From: a virus
Virus record (IMG/VR): IMGVR_UViG_3300045946_000253
Span: 1 to 38,583 of that record
Direction: 5' to 3' (one strand)
DNA length: 38,583 bases
Below are positions 7,619-16,307 of the stretch, piece by piece (within the stretch, counting starts at the first letter, position 1; each line of letters starts with the position of its first letter). Both the position numbers and the translations under genes were made by a program. The notes beneath the pieces are model-generated. The model was not told the origin of the DNA. It did not search any database and saw only the letters and a program-made list of their open reading frames with translations.

Positions 7619-8938
7619 ATGCGCTGGATCCCCTGGCTCCGCCCCAAAGCCCAGAGCAATGGCGGCACCACGAGTGACCTGCAGACGCCCTCGGCCTGGC
7701 TCCTGTCCTGGGCGAGCGGCATGCGCACCAGTGCGGGCATTGCGGTGGGGCCGGTGACGGCCATGACGCTGCCGATCTACTATGCCTGCCTGCGCAACAT
7801 CAGCGAAGATGTCGGTAAACTGCCGCTGCATACCTACCGCCGCATGGCGCGCGGCAAAGAACGCGCGGTCGATCACCCCGCGTATGCCCTGCTCCATGAT
7901 GCGCCCAACCCTGATATGTCCGCTATGACCTTCCGCGAGACGCTCACCCATCACGCCCTGGCCTGGGGCAATGGCTATGCGCAGATTCTCTGGGACGGCC
8001 GCACCGTCGAATCCCTGTGGCCGATCCACCCGAGCCGGGTCCAGGTGCGCCGCGATGATGACGGGCGCCTGGTGTATGACGTGTACGGCGGGGAACTCAC
8101 GGTGCCCGGCGGGTCGCGGGCCGGCGTGCAGCGGTTGCGGCAAGAAAACGTCCTGCACATCAAAGGACTCGGGGCGGAGGGCTACGAGGGCTACAGTGTG
8201 CTGCGCCTGGCCGCCGAGTCGCTGGGCATGACCCTGGCGGCGCAGACCTTTGGCGCCACCTTTTTTGGCAATGGCACGACCATTGGCGCCATTCTCACCC
8301 ATCCCAACACGCTCTCCGACAAAGCCACGCAGCGCCTGCGGGAGTCGTGGCAGACGATTTATGGCGGCCCGGGCAATGCCAACAAGATGGCGATCCTCGA
8401 AGAGGGGATGAAGTACGAGCGCCTGGGGATTCCGCCGGAGGAAGCCCAATTCCTCGAAACCCGGCAGTTCCAGGTCGAGGAAGTGTGCCGCTGGTTCCGC
8501 ATGCCCAAGTCGAAAATCCACGATCTGACCGACTCGACCTATTCCAATATGGAACAGCAGAACCTGGAATACGTGCCCGATACGCTGATGCCGTGGCTCG
8601 TGCGGTGGGAGCAGGAGCTGAAGCGCAAACTGTTCGCGGACGAGCCCGCGTATTTCGCCGAGCATGCGGTGCAGGGACTCTTGCGTGGGGACCAGGCGGC
8701 GCGGGCGAGTTTTTATAAGGACCTGTTTGGGGTGGGGGCCATCAGCCCGAACGATATTCGCGAGCTGGAGAACATGAACAGTCTCGGGCCGCAGGGTGAT
8801 CAGTATTTCGTGGCCAGCAACAACTTTACGCCACTGGCGATGGTCATGGAGCAGGAAACCCCCGAGGAGCCCGAGACGCCCTTCCCGGTCCTCCCCGGCC
8901 GCAATGGCAATGGCACGCACCCAGAGGAGGAGGACTAA
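7619..8938 (+). CDS. Portal protein (HK97 family)
   Basis: 439 residues. Characteristic segments: '[30 protein letters not shown]' near the start, '[38 protein letters not shown]', '[42 protein letters not shown]', and '[44 protein letters not shown]'. This is the dodecameric head-vertex ring through which DNA enters. The ATG at 7619 has GAGG 13 bases upstream, a rather long spacing. The stop overlaps the protease start (TAATG). Confidence 0.93.
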   Translation: MRWIPWLRPKAQSNGGTTSDLQTPSAWLLSWASGMRTSAGIAVGPVTAMTLPIYYACLRNISEDVGKLPLHTYRRMARGKERAVDHPAYALLHDAPNPDMSAMTFRETLTHHALAWGNGYAQILWDGRTVESLWPIHPSRVQVRRDDDGRLVYDVYGGELTVPGGSRAGVQRLRQENVLHIKGLGAEGYEGYSVLRLAAESLGMTLAAQTFGATFFGNGTTIGAILTHPNTLSDKATQRLRESWQTIYGGPGNANKMAILEEGMKYERLGIPPEEAQFLETRQFQVEEVCRWFRMPKSKIHDLTDSTYSNMEQQNLEYVPDTLMPWLVRWEQELKRKLFADEPAYFAEHAVQGLLRGDQAARASFYKDLFGVGAISPNDIRELENMNSLGPQGDQYFVASNNFTPLAMVMEQETPEEPETPFPVLPGRNGNGTHPEEED

Positions 8939-10032
8939 TGCCCCTCCCAACCCCCCGCGAGGGCGAGACGCACGACGACTTCCTCAGCCGCTGTATGGGC
9001 GATGACACGGCCAACGCCGATTTCCCCGATCAGGAGCAACGCGCCGCCGTCTGCCATCGCCAATGGCGCGAAGCGCATGGCGAGCAAGCCGCCGATGGCA
9101 CCACGGCGGCCTGCTGGTCGAATCACCTCGGCATCTGGGCCATTGAGCCGCTGTGGTTTCAGCAACAGGTGGCGCTGTTCCAGGCCGGGCATCTCCCGCT
9201 CTGGGCGGCGCACCAGACGCTCGAAGCCCGGGAGCGTCGGACTTATACCATGGAGGAGCACACGGCGCTCATCCCCATTGCGGGCCCGATGACCAAAGGG
9301 GACTCGAAATTTGGCGGCACCAGCACCGTGCGCACCCGCCACGCCTTGCGCCAGGCAGCCCGCGATCCCGAGGTCTCGAGCATCGTGCTCCAGGTCTATA
9401 GCCCCGGCGGGCATGTCGATGGCGTCCAGGACCTCGCCGATGATGTCTGGCGGGTACGTCACACGAAGCCTGTGGTGGCCCATATTGAAGACCTGGGGGC
9501 GAGTGCGGCGTATTGGGTGGCCTCGCAGGCGGGACGCATTAGCGCCAACGCGACGGCGGAAATTGGCAGTATTGGCACCATGGCCGTGCTGGAGGATTCG
9601 TCGAAACGGCTCGAGCGCCTGGGCATCACCGTGCATGTCGTCAGTACCGGCCCCTACAAGGGCCTGGGAGTGGATGGCGCGCCGGTGTCGCAAGAAGCGC
9701 TGGGCTATGTGCGGGCGCGGGTGGAGGCGATCAATCAGCATTTTCTGGCCAGTCTGCAGCGCGGCCGGGGCCTCACCGGGGAGGCGCTCGCCGTGATCAG
9801 TGATGGCCGCGTGCACCATGCGGCACCGGCGCGGCGGTTGGGACTCCTCGATGCGGTCCAGAGCCTGGATCAGACGCTGGAGGAGTTGCGGCAGGGGCGC
9901 GGGGTGGCCGCGCCGTTGCGAGGGCCCGGCGCGGCCGCGGGCCATCATGCCGCACGGGCCAAACTGGCCTTGCGGGCACAACAGCGTCGGCATTATGACC
10001 TGACGCATCCCAGAAGGGAGAGCACCCGATGA
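8938..10032 (+). CDS. Head maturation protease (S49 / SppA-like)
   Basis: 364 residues. Residues 1-45 match a conserved phage segment ('[18 protein letters not shown]...[15 protein letters not shown]') often fused to prohead proteins. The S49 fold follows: '[18 protein letters not shown]', '[13 protein letters not shown]', catalytic Ser189 in '[11 protein letters not shown]', and Lys241 in '[10 protein letters not shown]'. It cleaves the capsid delta domain, or scaffold, during head maturation. Its 3' end overlaps the capsid gene (ATGA). The basic, alanine-rich C-terminus (about 320-364) may act as scaffold; no separate scaffold gene is present. Confidence 0.9.
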   Translation: MPLPTPREGETHDDFLSRCMGDDTANADFPDQEQRAAVCHRQWREAHGEQAADGTTAACWSNHLGIWAIEPLWFQQQVALFQAGHLPLWAAHQTLEARERRTYTMEEHTALIPIAGPMTKGDSKFGGTSTVRTRHALRQAARDPEVSSIVLQVYSPGGHVDGVQDLADDVWRVRHTKPVVAHIEDLGASAAYWVASQAGRISANATAEIGSIGTMAVLEDSSKRLERLGITVHVVSTGPYKGLGVDGAPVSQEALGYVRARVEAINQHFLASLQRGRGLTGEALAVISDGRVHHAAPARRLGLLDAVQSLDQTLEELRQGRGVAAPLRGPGAAAGHHAARAKLALRAQQRRHYDLTHPRRESTR

Positions 10033-11435
10033 GCACCACGTTCGAGGTCCCCAAGAGTCAGGTCATTAAAAACCTGAATCAGCTCCGCGCCGAGAGCACG
10101 CGCCTGCAGCAGCAAGCTCAAGCCCTCATCGAACAGGCAGACGATCAGGGCCGCCACATGACCGATGAGGAAAAGGGCGAGTTTGATAGCCTTATTGCCC
10201 AGGCCGACGCCTACGAAAAGGACTATATCGACCAGTTCGAGGCCGACCAGAAGGCGGCCCGGCGGTTGCTTCTGGAGGAACGGCGCCAGGGCATTGACCG
10301 CGCCCCGTCGGCGCTCAACACGTTTACGCAGGGCCCCCTCGCCCGCATCACGCACCTCCATGATCGGGTGCTCGATGATCCCAAGCGCGGCTTTGCCTCG
10401 ATGGGGGACTTTTTTACCACGATCTATCAGGCGGCCATCCCGGGGCGCGGCCTGTTTGATGAGCGTTTGCTCAAGATGCAAGCCGCCGCCAGCGGCATGA
10501 ACCAGGGCGATCCCACCCAGGGCGGGGCGCTGGTGCCGCCGGCCTTCTCGCAACAGATTCTCGATGTGGTGAACGCCTCGCCGGACAACCTGATGGCGCT
10601 GTGTCAACAGTTCACCGTGGTGGGTGAAAGCCTCACGTTCCCGGTGGCGGGCGACAGTATTGGCCCGTCGCGCTATGGCGGCTGCCAGGCCTACTGGATT
10701 GCCGAAGCGGACCAGAAAACGGCCTCCTTTCCGCGCACCAAGCAGCTCAAATTGGAACCGCAGGAACTGGCCGTGGTGGTCTATGCCACCGATAAATTGC
10801 TCCGCAACGCCCCGGCACTCGATGCCTATATTCGCCGCGCCGCCTCCGAGGCGATCATGTTTAGTGTCAACGATGCCATCCTGTTTGGTACCGGCGTTGG
10901 GCAACCGCTGGGGATCATGAATAGCGCGGCGCTGGTCACCACCCCTGCTGAGGGCGGCCAGACCGAGTTGCTGGTGCTCGAAAACATCAACAATATGTAT
11001 GCCCGGCTGCACCCCCGGGCCGAGCAGGGCGCACGCTGGTTCGTCAACAAAGATGTCGAACCGGCCTTAGAAATGCTCAACCTGCAAATTGGTACCGCCG
11101 GCTTTCCGGTGTTCCTCGCTACCCCAACGGGATGGCCCAACGTTGCCGAGGCCCCGCAACGGCGCCTCAAGGGTTTGCCGCTGCAGACGGTGGAATACTG
11201 CCAGACGCTGGGGACGACGGGGGATATTATTCTGGCCAACCTGGGCTTCGTGGCGCTCGGTGTGCAAGGCGGGCTGGAAGAGGATATTAGCATCCATGTC
11301 CGGTTCCTCTGGGACGAAACGGCGTTTCGTTTTGTGTTTCGCGTCGATGCCCAGCCCATGCTGAGTCAGGCCCTGGCGCCGTACCATGGCACCGCGACGC
11401 TGAGTGCGTATATTGCGCTCGCGGCCAGACCCTAG
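10029..11435 (+). CDS. Major capsid protein (HK97 fold)
   Basis: 468 residues. Residues about 10-90 are a coiled-coil delta domain ('[21 protein letters not shown]...'), expected to be removed by the preceding protease. The HK97 core follows ('[42 protein letters not shown]', '[48 protein letters not shown]', closing '[26 protein letters not shown]'). This is the shell subunit. It is the most strongly placed head gene, flanked by protease and decoration candidates. Confidence 0.93.
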   Translation: MSTTFEVPKSQVIKNLNQLRAESTRLQQQAQALIEQADDQGRHMTDEEKGEFDSLIAQADAYEKDYIDQFEADQKAARRLLLEERRQGIDRAPSALNTFTQGPLARITHLHDRVLDDPKRGFASMGDFFTTIYQAAIPGRGLFDERLLKMQAAASGMNQGDPTQGGALVPPAFSQQILDVVNASPDNLMALCQQFTVVGESLTFPVAGDSIGPSRYGGCQAYWIAEADQKTASFPRTKQLKLEPQELAVVVYATDKLLRNAPALDAYIRRAASEAIMFSVNDAILFGTGVGQPLGIMNSAALVTTPAEGGQTELLVLENINNMYARLHPRAEQGARWFVNKDVEPALEMLNLQIGTAGFPVFLATPTGWPNVAEAPQRRLKGLPLQTVEYCQTLGTTGDIILANLGFVALGVQGGLEEDISIHVRFLWDETAFRFVFRVDAQPMLSQALAPYHGTATLSAYIALAARP

Positions 11436-11450
11436 AAAGGAAATGATCCC

Positions 11451-11771
11451 ATGCCAAGTACCACCACGCTGACGACGGAGGAGAAAATCCTGGTGCACGT
11501 CCAGCCCTTGACGGAGGCCGGCAACCCGGCACCGGTCGATGGCGCAGCCACCTTCACGGTGACTTCAGGGACCTGCACCATTGCCCCGGTGGATGATCTC
11601 AGTGCCTACGTCGTTTCAGGCAGTGCGCCGGGAGACTCGCTCATCACCATGCATGTCGATGCCGATCTGGGGGCCGGGGTGGTGCCGGTCGAGGATACCC
11701 TCACGGTCACGGTGATCAGTCCCACGGCGGCCTCGCTGGCTGTCACCGTGGACGCCCCCGAGCTGAAATAG
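11451..11771 (+). CDS. Ig-like protein, candidate head decoration protein
   Basis: 106 residues with alternating beta pattern: 'PAPVDGAATFTVTSGTCTIAPVDDLSAYVVSGSAPGDSLITMHVDADLGAGVVPVEDTLTVTVISP', typical of a bacterial Ig-like (Big) domain. AAAGGAAA precedes the ATG. Placement right behind the major capsid protein suggests an outer-capsid decoration or fibre-like protein that may bind host surfaces or mucus. Function inferred from fold and position only. Confidence 0.65.
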   Translation: MPSTTTLTTEEKILVHVQPLTEAGNPAPVDGAATFTVTSGTCTIAPVDDLSAYVVSGSAPGDSLITMHVDADLGAGVVPVEDTLTVTVISPTAASLAVTVDAPELK

Positions 11772-11785
11772 GCAAGGAGGACGCT

Positions 11786-12265
11786 ATGCAACTGCGGACC
11801 ATGGTTAACGTCGTGGGCGCCCTGTTGCCGCTTGACATCACCGGCGCCGCCCAGACCGGGCAATGGATCAGCCTGAAATACTACCGGCGCCTGACCATTA
11901 TCCTCAACCAGGGCGCCTGGGCTGGCGGCACGCCGGCCGTGACGCTCACCCAGGCGCAAAACGTGTCGGGCACCGGGGCCAAACCGCTGGCCTTCACGAA
12001 GCGCTACCAGCAGGCCTGGAATACTGGTGCGACCGGCTATGTCGAGACGGCCGTGACGGGTAACACCTTCAACCTGCCCAGCAGCGCCAACCAGATGCAT
12101 TTGATCGAAGTGGCGGCGGAGAGTCTGGACATCAACAACGGTTTTGATTGTGTGCGGGTCAATGTGGCCTCGCCGGGAGCCTTTGCCGATCTGCTGACCG
12201 GCATGTATTTGCTCTCCGGGGCGCGGTATGAGGATGGGCGCCTCAACAATGCCCTGGCGAACTAG
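11786..12265 (+). CDS. Hypothetical head protein
   Basis: 159 residues, beta-rich, with no cysteine cluster or membrane segment (for example 'GQWISLKYYRRLTIILNQGAWAGGTPAVTLTQAQNV' and 'VRVNVASPGAFADLLTGMYLLSGARYEDG'). Homologous-looking proteins lie behind the capsid gene in several siphophages and are usually called capsid stabilising or hypothetical. AAGGAGG lies upstream of the ATG. It is most likely a minor head or decoration component. Confidence 0.6.
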   Translation: MQLRTMVNVVGALLPLDITGAAQTGQWISLKYYRRLTIILNQGAWAGGTPAVTLTQAQNVSGTGAKPLAFTKRYQQAWNTGATGYVETAVTGNTFNLPSSANQMHLIEVAAESLDINNGFDCVRVNVASPGAFADLLTGMYLLSGARYEDGRLNNALAN

Positions 12266-12273
12266 GAGCCGGC

Positions 12274-12834
12274 ATGGCGCTGTCGCTGCTCATTCCCCCG
12301 GCGAGTGAGCCGGTGTCGTTGCAGGAGGCCAAGGACCATCTGCGGCTCGATACCGAGGCGCATGACACGCTGGTGCAGATGCAGATCCAGGCCGCGCGGG
12401 AGCACGTCGAAATGTTCACCCGGCGGCAACTCGTCGTGGCCACGTACCTGCTGACGCTCCCGGCCTTCGCGCCGGTCATGGTGCTGCCGCTACCGCCGTT
12501 GCATGCGGTCATGCAGGTGCAGTACCGCGACCCGCAAGGGGTGCTGACCGTGCTCGATCCGAGCGCCTATACCGTGGACACGAGCAGTGAACCGGGGCGG
12601 CTCTACGTGACGACCATTCCGCCCACGAGTACGGCCCTTGATGCGGCGCAGATCACCTTTGAAGCGGGCTATGGGGCCACCGGAGCAGACGTCCCCGGCC
12701 GCATACGGGCCGCCATTCTGCTCCTCATGGCCGATCTGTACGAACATGCGGAGGCGCAGGCAGAGGTGCGGTTGCAGGACAATACGACGGCCTGGCGGCT
12801 CCTGTGGGGAGCCAGGGCGGAAGTCATTAGTTAA
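12274..12834 (+). CDS. Head-tail connector (HK97 gp6 / phiE125 gp8-like)
   Basis: 186 residues. The start 'PVSLQEAKDHLRLDTEAHDTLVQMQIQAAREHVEMFTRRQLV' is the signature of gp6-like connectors, and the C-terminal 'VPGRIRAAILLLMADLYEHAE' helix is also typical. The protein forms a ring below the portal and joins head to tail. GGAGCC precedes the ATG, nine bases after the previous stop. Confidence 0.88.
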   Translation: MALSLLIPPASEPVSLQEAKDHLRLDTEAHDTLVQMQIQAAREHVEMFTRRQLVVATYLLTLPAFAPVMVLPLPPLHAVMQVQYRDPQGVLTVLDPSAYTVDTSSEPGRLYVTTIPPTSTALDAAQITFEAGYGATGADVPGRIRAAILLLMADLYEHAEAQAEVRLQDNTTAWRLLWGARAEVIS

Positions 12835-12848
12835 GGGGAGAGCCCCGT

Positions 12849-13259
12849 ATGCCTGATCTCGTCATTATCCCTACTGCGGTCCTTGCTGGCCCTGGGGCGG
12901 TGTTTTATCAAGGCATCGCCGGTGCGGCGATTACTGCCGGGCAGGCGGTCACCCTGGATACCGCCAGTAAACAACTCACACTCGCCGATAGCAACGCCGC
13001 GGTGGAGCTCGCCACGGTCAAAGGGATTGCGCTGCACGCGGCGAGCACGGGCCAGCCGTTGCGGATTCAAACCAACGGCACCATCACCCTGGGGGGCACG
13101 ACGGTGGGCATGATCTACGTCCTCTCGGGGACCCCGGGCGGGATTGCGCCGGTGGCGGAACTGGTGGCCGGGATGCATACGTCGATTCTCGGCGTGGGGG
13201 CGGCGAGTGGGACGCTCAAACTGTCCCTGTCCAATTCGGGCCAACAGGTGGCGGTGTAG
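12849..13259 (+). CDS. DUF2190-like capsid cement protein
   Basis: 136 residues. 'AGPGAVFYQGIAGAAITAGQAVTLDTASKQLTLADSNAAVELATVKGIALHAASTGQPLRIQTNGTITLG' is the repetitive small-residue beta pattern of DUF2190-type decoration proteins. These cement the expanded capsid. GGGGAGAG lies upstream. Its position among the connector genes is common for this family. Confidence 0.65.
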   Translation: MPDLVIIPTAVLAGPGAVFYQGIAGAAITAGQAVTLDTASKQLTLADSNAAVELATVKGIALHAASTGQPLRIQTNGTITLGGTTVGMIYVLSGTPGGIAPVAELVAGMHTSILGVGAASGTLKLSLSNSGQQVAV

Positions 13260-13268
13260 GAGTCACGT

Positions 13269-13586
13269 ATGCAGGCAGGACCCCTCCGGCATCGGGTGAC
13301 CATTGAAACCAAACGCGAAGATCGCGATGCGCACGGCGGCGTGGTCGAGGTCTGGGAACCCCTGACTACCGTGTGGGCCAGTGTGTCCCCCTTGCAAGGC
13401 CGGGAGCTCTTCCTGGCGCAGCAAGTTGATGCCCGGCTGTCGCATCGGGTCATTCTGCGGTATCAGCCGGATCTCACGCCGACGCAGCGGCTGCTGTTCA
13501 AGGACCGCCCGCTCTATCCCGTGGAAGTCCAGCACGTCGATGAACGCAATCGGACCACGGTCCTTCTGGCGATGGAGAATCTGTAG
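13269..13586 (+). CDS. Head closure / head-tail adaptor protein
   Basis: 105 residues. 'GPLRHRVTIETKREDRDAHGGVVEVWEPLTTVWASVSPLQGRELFLAQQ' and 'HRVILRYQPDLTPTQRLLFKDRPLYPVEVQHVDERNRTTVLLAMEN' match the SPP1 gp16 / Phage_H_T_join family. It plugs the connector after packaging and accepts the tail. The stop shares one base with the next start (TAGTG). Confidence 0.9.
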   Translation: MQAGPLRHRVTIETKREDRDAHGGVVEVWEPLTTVWASVSPLQGRELFLAQQVDARLSHRVILRYQPDLTPTQRLLFKDRPLYPVEVQHVDERNRTTVLLAMENL

Positions 13587-14002
13587 TGGCACAGGCGTTT
13601 GATCTGTCCCTGCTCGGGGATCAGGAACTCAACCGGCAATTCAAGGCGCTCCCGCTGGTGGTGCAACGGAAACTCCTGCGCCAGAGTTTTCGGGAGGCGC
13701 TGCGCCCGGTGCTCACCGCGGCGCGGGCCAACGCACCCCGGTTGACCGGCCTGCTGGCGCGCACCCTGCGCCTGCGGGCGCTGAAGCGCCGCCGTGGCCA
13801 GCTCGGCATGATGGTCATCTCCGGCACGCGGGCATCGCTCAAGATTCCCGCCACGCATCCGTGGTATTACCCAGCCCATGTAGAGCTTGGGACGTCGAAA
13901 ATGCCCGCCCGGCCGTATTTGCGCCCGGCTTTTGACACGCAGCGCGAGAGCATGGTGCGCACCCTGGCCCGAGGCATCGAGGAGGCCATGCGCCACGTAT
14001 GA
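13586..14002 (+). CDS. Tail completion protein (HK97 gp10 family)
   Basis: 138 residues from a GTG at 13586. The body 'LPLVVQRKLLRQSFREALRPVLTAARANAPRLTGLLARTLRLRALKRRR' and the end 'HVELGTSKMPARPYLRPAFDTQRESMV' are typical of gp10-like proteins; the 'RPYLRPAF' motif is the family signature. It acts at the head-tail junction. It overlaps both neighbours, which indicates translational coupling. Confidence 0.9.
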   Translation: MAQAFDLSLLGDQELNRQFKALPLVVQRKLLRQSFREALRPVLTAARANAPRLTGLLARTLRLRALKRRRGQLGMMVISGTRASLKIPATHPWYYPAHVELGTSKMPARPYLRPAFDTQRESMVRTLARGIEEAMRHV

Positions 14003-14409
14003 TCTCGATCAAAACCGCCCTCTATCAGTATCTCTCGACGCATCACGCGGTGGTGGCGGTGATCGGGACGCACGTCTACCCGCAGGCCGCGCCGACCAGC
14101 ACGGTGCAGCCCTATGTCACCATGCAGCGCCTGACCCATCTGAATGACCGCCATCTGGTGGGGGTGACCGACCTGGCGCACCTCACCATGCAGCTCGATA
14201 GCTGGGCCCTGAGTAGTTGCGACAATGAGCAGGTGACCGAGGCGCTCCGGCAGGCCCTCGATGGCTACCGCGGATCCATGGCCGGCGTGGCGGTGGAGTA
14301 TTGCGCCGTGATCAACGAATTTGATTCCTACGAGCCACCCACCGATGGCTCCGAACAAGGCATTTTTCACACCGCCATGGACGTGGAGATGTGGCATCGG
14401 CGGGACTAG
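13999..14409 (+). CDS. Tail terminator (DUF3168)
   Basis: 136 residues. 'ALYQYLSTHHAVVAVIGTHVYPQAAPTSTVQPYVTMQRLT' and 'VTEALRQALDGYRGSMAGVAVEYCAVINEFDSYEP...GIFHTAMDVEMWHR' match the DUF3168 family, related to lambda gpU, which caps the tail tube and sets its end. The start overlaps the previous stop (ATGA). Confidence 0.88.
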   Translation: MISIKTALYQYLSTHHAVVAVIGTHVYPQAAPTSTVQPYVTMQRLTHLNDRHLVGVTDLAHLTMQLDSWALSSCDNEQVTEALRQALDGYRGSMAGVAVEYCAVINEFDSYEPPTDGSEQGIFHTAMDVEMWHRRD

Positions 14410-14418
14410 GAGGAGCGT

Positions 14419-14853
14419 ATGCCAGGCGCACCAGTACGGGTCGGCACCGGTACCAGTATTACCTTTGAAACCAGCGGCTTCACGGCGCAGATTATTACGA
14501 TTAGCTGGACTGGCATGGCACGCGCCTCGCTGTCGGCCACGCACCTGTTGAGTGCGATCCCTGGCCCGGGCGAAATTGGCGGGGCGGAGTTTTTCCCGCC
14601 CAAACTGGCCGACCTGGGGGAACTCCGGCTGGAGTGTAACTTTGACCCGGACAATTCGGTGCCACCGCTGAATGCCCTGCCCGAGCCGATTGTCATTACC
14701 TGGCCGCTGATCGACGGCGACCTCACCGCCTCCCACTGGGATACCAACGGCTTTGTCGTCGGCTTTGAAATTACCGATAACGTGGAAGAAATTATCCGCG
14801 CTACCATCACCGTGAAACTCACCGGCGTGGCGACGATGACCCCGGCGACGTAG
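14419..14853 (+). CDS. Major tail tube protein
   Basis: 144 residues, almost all beta ('GTGTSITFETSGFTAQIITISWTGMARASLSATHL', 'LECNFDPDNSVPPLNALPEPIVITWP', 'FVVGFEITDNVEEIIRATITVKLTGVATMTPAT'). The closing 'A-T-I-T-V-K-L-T-G' strand is common in tube proteins. It lies between the tail terminator and the tail chaperones, where the tube gene belongs in this phage type. AGGAGG precedes the ATG. Confidence 0.85.
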   Translation: MPGAPVRVGTGTSITFETSGFTAQIITISWTGMARASLSATHLLSAIPGPGEIGGAEFFPPKLADLGELRLECNFDPDNSVPPLNALPEPIVITWPLIDGDLTASHWDTNGFVVGFEITDNVEEIIRATITVKLTGVATMTPAT

Positions 14854-14861
14854 GAGGACCT

Positions 14862-15263
14862 ATGGGCTTTCTCTCCCGTGACATGATTCTCGGGGCGGAC
14901 GATTTGCGCCGCGAGCTTGTCCATCTGGAGGAATGGGGCGGCGACGTGTATGTGCGCATGCTCACCGGCGGCGAGCGCGAACTGTTCGAGCAGTGGGCGC
15001 TCGCCTACCGTGACGACTCCTTCGGCTCCAGCCCAACGCCGCGCAATCTGCGGGCCCGCCTGGCGGTGCTCACCGTGTGCAATGCGGAGGGCCACAATCT
15101 CTTTACGCTCGCCGACGTGGACGCCCTGGCCGCCAAGGCGTCGGGGCCGATCGAGCGCCTCTTTGATGTGGCCTGGCGCTTGAACCGGCTGGGATCCGGC
15201 GAAGTGGAGACCTTCCTGGGGGAATCGAACGCCAGCCTGAACGGCGCTTCTGGTTCCGTTTAG
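14862..15263 (+). CDS. Tail assembly chaperone (gpG-like)
   Basis: 133 residues. 'ILGADDLRRELVHLEEWGGDVYVRMLTGGERELFEQW' and 'RARLAVLTVCNAEGHNLFTLADVDALAAKASGPIERLFDVAWRLNRL' are characteristic of the phage tail chaperone that escorts the tape measure during tube assembly. It ends in a short low-complexity tail (ESNASLNGASGSV), as expected where a -1 frameshift bypasses the normal stop. AGGAGG precedes the ATG. Confidence 0.87.
   Translation: MGFLSRDMILGADDLRRELVHLEEWGGDVYVRMLTGGERELFEQWALAYRDDSFGSSPTPRNLRARLAVLTVCNAEGHNLFTLADVDALAAKASGPIERLFDVAWRLNRLGSGEVETFLGESNASLNGASGSV
15218..15224 (+). promoter_or_regulatory. Candidate programmed -1 frameshift site (GGGGGAA)
   Basis: In the gpG frame the codons read CTG GGG GAA. 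A one-base slip back at G-GGG-GAA would continue in the -1 frame without a stop, through residues that read '...RRFWFRLALALGMSVRQCQ', into the downstream chaperone frame. That bridging peptide looks like genuine GpT/DUF4035 sequence, so the frameshift itself is well supported. The exact slip site is less sure, since GAA to GGA re-pairing is imperfect. The fusion would be 239 residues, ending at 15580. Confidence 0.6.
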
Positions 15264-15277
15264 CGCTGGCGCTCGGG

Positions 15278-15580
15278 ATGTCGGTCAGACAGTGTCAACA
15301 GGCGGTGGATAGTGCGGAATTCGTGGGCTGGCAGGCCTATGCATTGCTCGAACCGTTTGGAGAAGAGCGCGGCGATCTGCGAGCCGGGATTGTCGCCGCG
15401 ACCATCGCCAACGTCAACCGGGGCAAGAACACCCGGCCGTATCGCCCACGGGAGTTTATGCCGACGTTCCGGCCCCGACCGCCAGAACCAGAGCCGGTGC
15501 AGACGGTGGAGGAACAGCAGCGCATTCTCAGTTTGCTGGCGCTGGCCTCGGGGGGGAAGATCGTTACCACGGAGGCTTAA
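15278..15580 (+). CDS. Tail assembly chaperone, frameshift extension (gpT-like, DUF4035)
   Basis: Shown from its first ATG, giving 100 residues: 'MSVRQCQQAVDSAEFVGWQAYALLEPFGEERGDLRAGIVAATIANVNRGKN...YRPREFMPTFRP'. 'EF..W.AY..LEPFGEER.D' is the DUF4035 signature. No ribosome binding site precedes this ATG, and the same frame is open and protein-like for at least 60 bases upstream, so it is probably made only as a -1 fusion to the gpG-like protein. In lambda the G-T fusion and G together assemble the tape measure. Its stop overlaps the end of a reverse-strand gene by a few bases. Confidence 0.85.
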   Translation: MSVRQCQQAVDSAEFVGWQAYALLEPFGEERGDLRAGIVAATIANVNRGKNTRPYRPREFMPTFRPRPPEPEPVQTVEEQQRILSLLALASGGKIVTTEA

Positions 15581-16068
15581 TAGTGGATGGTTCCGGCCCA
15601 TAGACTGGGATATCTGAGGCAGTCCGTTTGGATGTGGACTGCAAAGCGCCTGGGAGACCACGTTGGTATGACCTGAGCCATGTGCGAGAGAATTAATTCC
15701 CCGGCGTGCAACAACGGAGACTCCCCTGTAACGAACAGAAGTTGCCGCAGCATTGGGAAGGTCAACCCGGCGCGATGCATCTGCAACATCGTTTCTGCCA
15801 GATCGCTCAGGGAGCGACAAAATGGCCCCATCATGGGCAGCAAGGCGTTCTCCTCTCTTTCTGGCTTCCGCATGTCCGTCCTGGGAGGGGGTGACTGCTC
15901 AGGAGCGCCAGTGGTGCGTTCTCGCAAGCGTTCGATGGCCGCACGGGCCTGCGCCTCGGTACTCGTCCCGGCCTGGGCAGAGAAGGGCCGCAAGTCCTCC
16001 GTGGTGAAAAAGCTGCCGAAAACAATAGCCCCCAGGAGCAACAGGATGATCCGACGTTTCGAAAACAT
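15577..16068 (-). CDS. Membrane-anchored or secreted hypothetical protein (moron candidate)
   Basis: 163 residues on the strand opposite to the surrounding tail genes. The N-terminus 'MFSKRRIILLLLGAIVFGSFF' is a basic stretch followed by a hydrophobic helix: a signal peptide or membrane anchor. An Ala/Arg-rich region and a Pro-rich linker (about 35-75) follow, then a helical domain ('FCRSLSDLAETMLQMHRAGLTFPMLRQLLFV'). It starts three bases after the stop of the small regulator at 16069-16230, forming a two-gene cassette. Position, orientation and membrane targeting suggest a lysogen-expressed accessory gene, for instance superinfection exclusion. No family recognised. Confidence 0.7.
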   Translation of the reverse strand: MFSKRRIILLLLGAIVFGSFFTTEDLRPFSAQAGTSTEAQARAAIERLRERTTGAPEQSPPPRTDMRKPEREENALLPMMGPFCRSLSDLAETMLQMHRAGLTFPMLRQLLFVTGESPLLHAGELILSHMAQVIPTWSPRRFAVHIQTDCLRYPSLWAGTIHY

Positions 16069-16230
16069 TTACGTCCCTTTCTGCGGTGACGGTGTGAGCC
16101 GCGACCATTCCTGGGCGAGCAGCCGGGCCAGTACCGCATAGTGTTTTTCGCCCGTGTGCGCCGCGATCTGTTTCAGCAAGCGCCACGTGGCAGCGTCCAT
16201 CTTGGTGTGATGTTGTTGGTGGGGGTTCAT
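16069..16230 (-). CDS. Small helical DNA-binding-like protein (possible ribbon-helix-helix regulator)
   Basis: 53 residues: 'MDAATWRLLKQIAAHTGEKHYAVLARLLAQEW' after a short polar N-terminus rich in His/Gln. The pattern (one strand-like segment, then two helices with a Gly between) recalls CopG/Arc-type proteins, but the match is weak. A strong AGGAGG lies 8 bases before the ATG, so translation is well supported. The stop (16069-16071) abuts the ATG of the membrane protein. A palindrome at 16252-16269, 22 bases upstream of the start, could be its own operator. Confidence 0.65.
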   Translation of the reverse strand: MNPHQQHHTKMDAATWRLLKQIAAHTGEKHYAVLARLLAQEWSRLTPSPQKGT

Positions 16231-16251
16231 CCTGGTCCCTCCTGAAGCAAT

Positions 16252-16269
16252 TATGTCCTAAAGGACATA
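16252..16269 (-). promoter_or_regulatory. Operator-like palindrome overlapping a leftward promoter
   Basis: TATGTCC-TAAA-GGACATA: perfect 7-base arms around 4 bases. On the minus strand the -10-like CATAAT overlaps one arm, upstream of the 53-residue gene; no good -35 is seen. The site lies in the divergent gap between that gene and the tape measure gene. It is the kind of site a small autoregulator would bind; the binding itself is inference. Confidence 0.5.
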
Positions 16270-16307
16270 TCGGATGCCACTGAAAAACTCTTGAGTGGAA
16301 AACGCGC

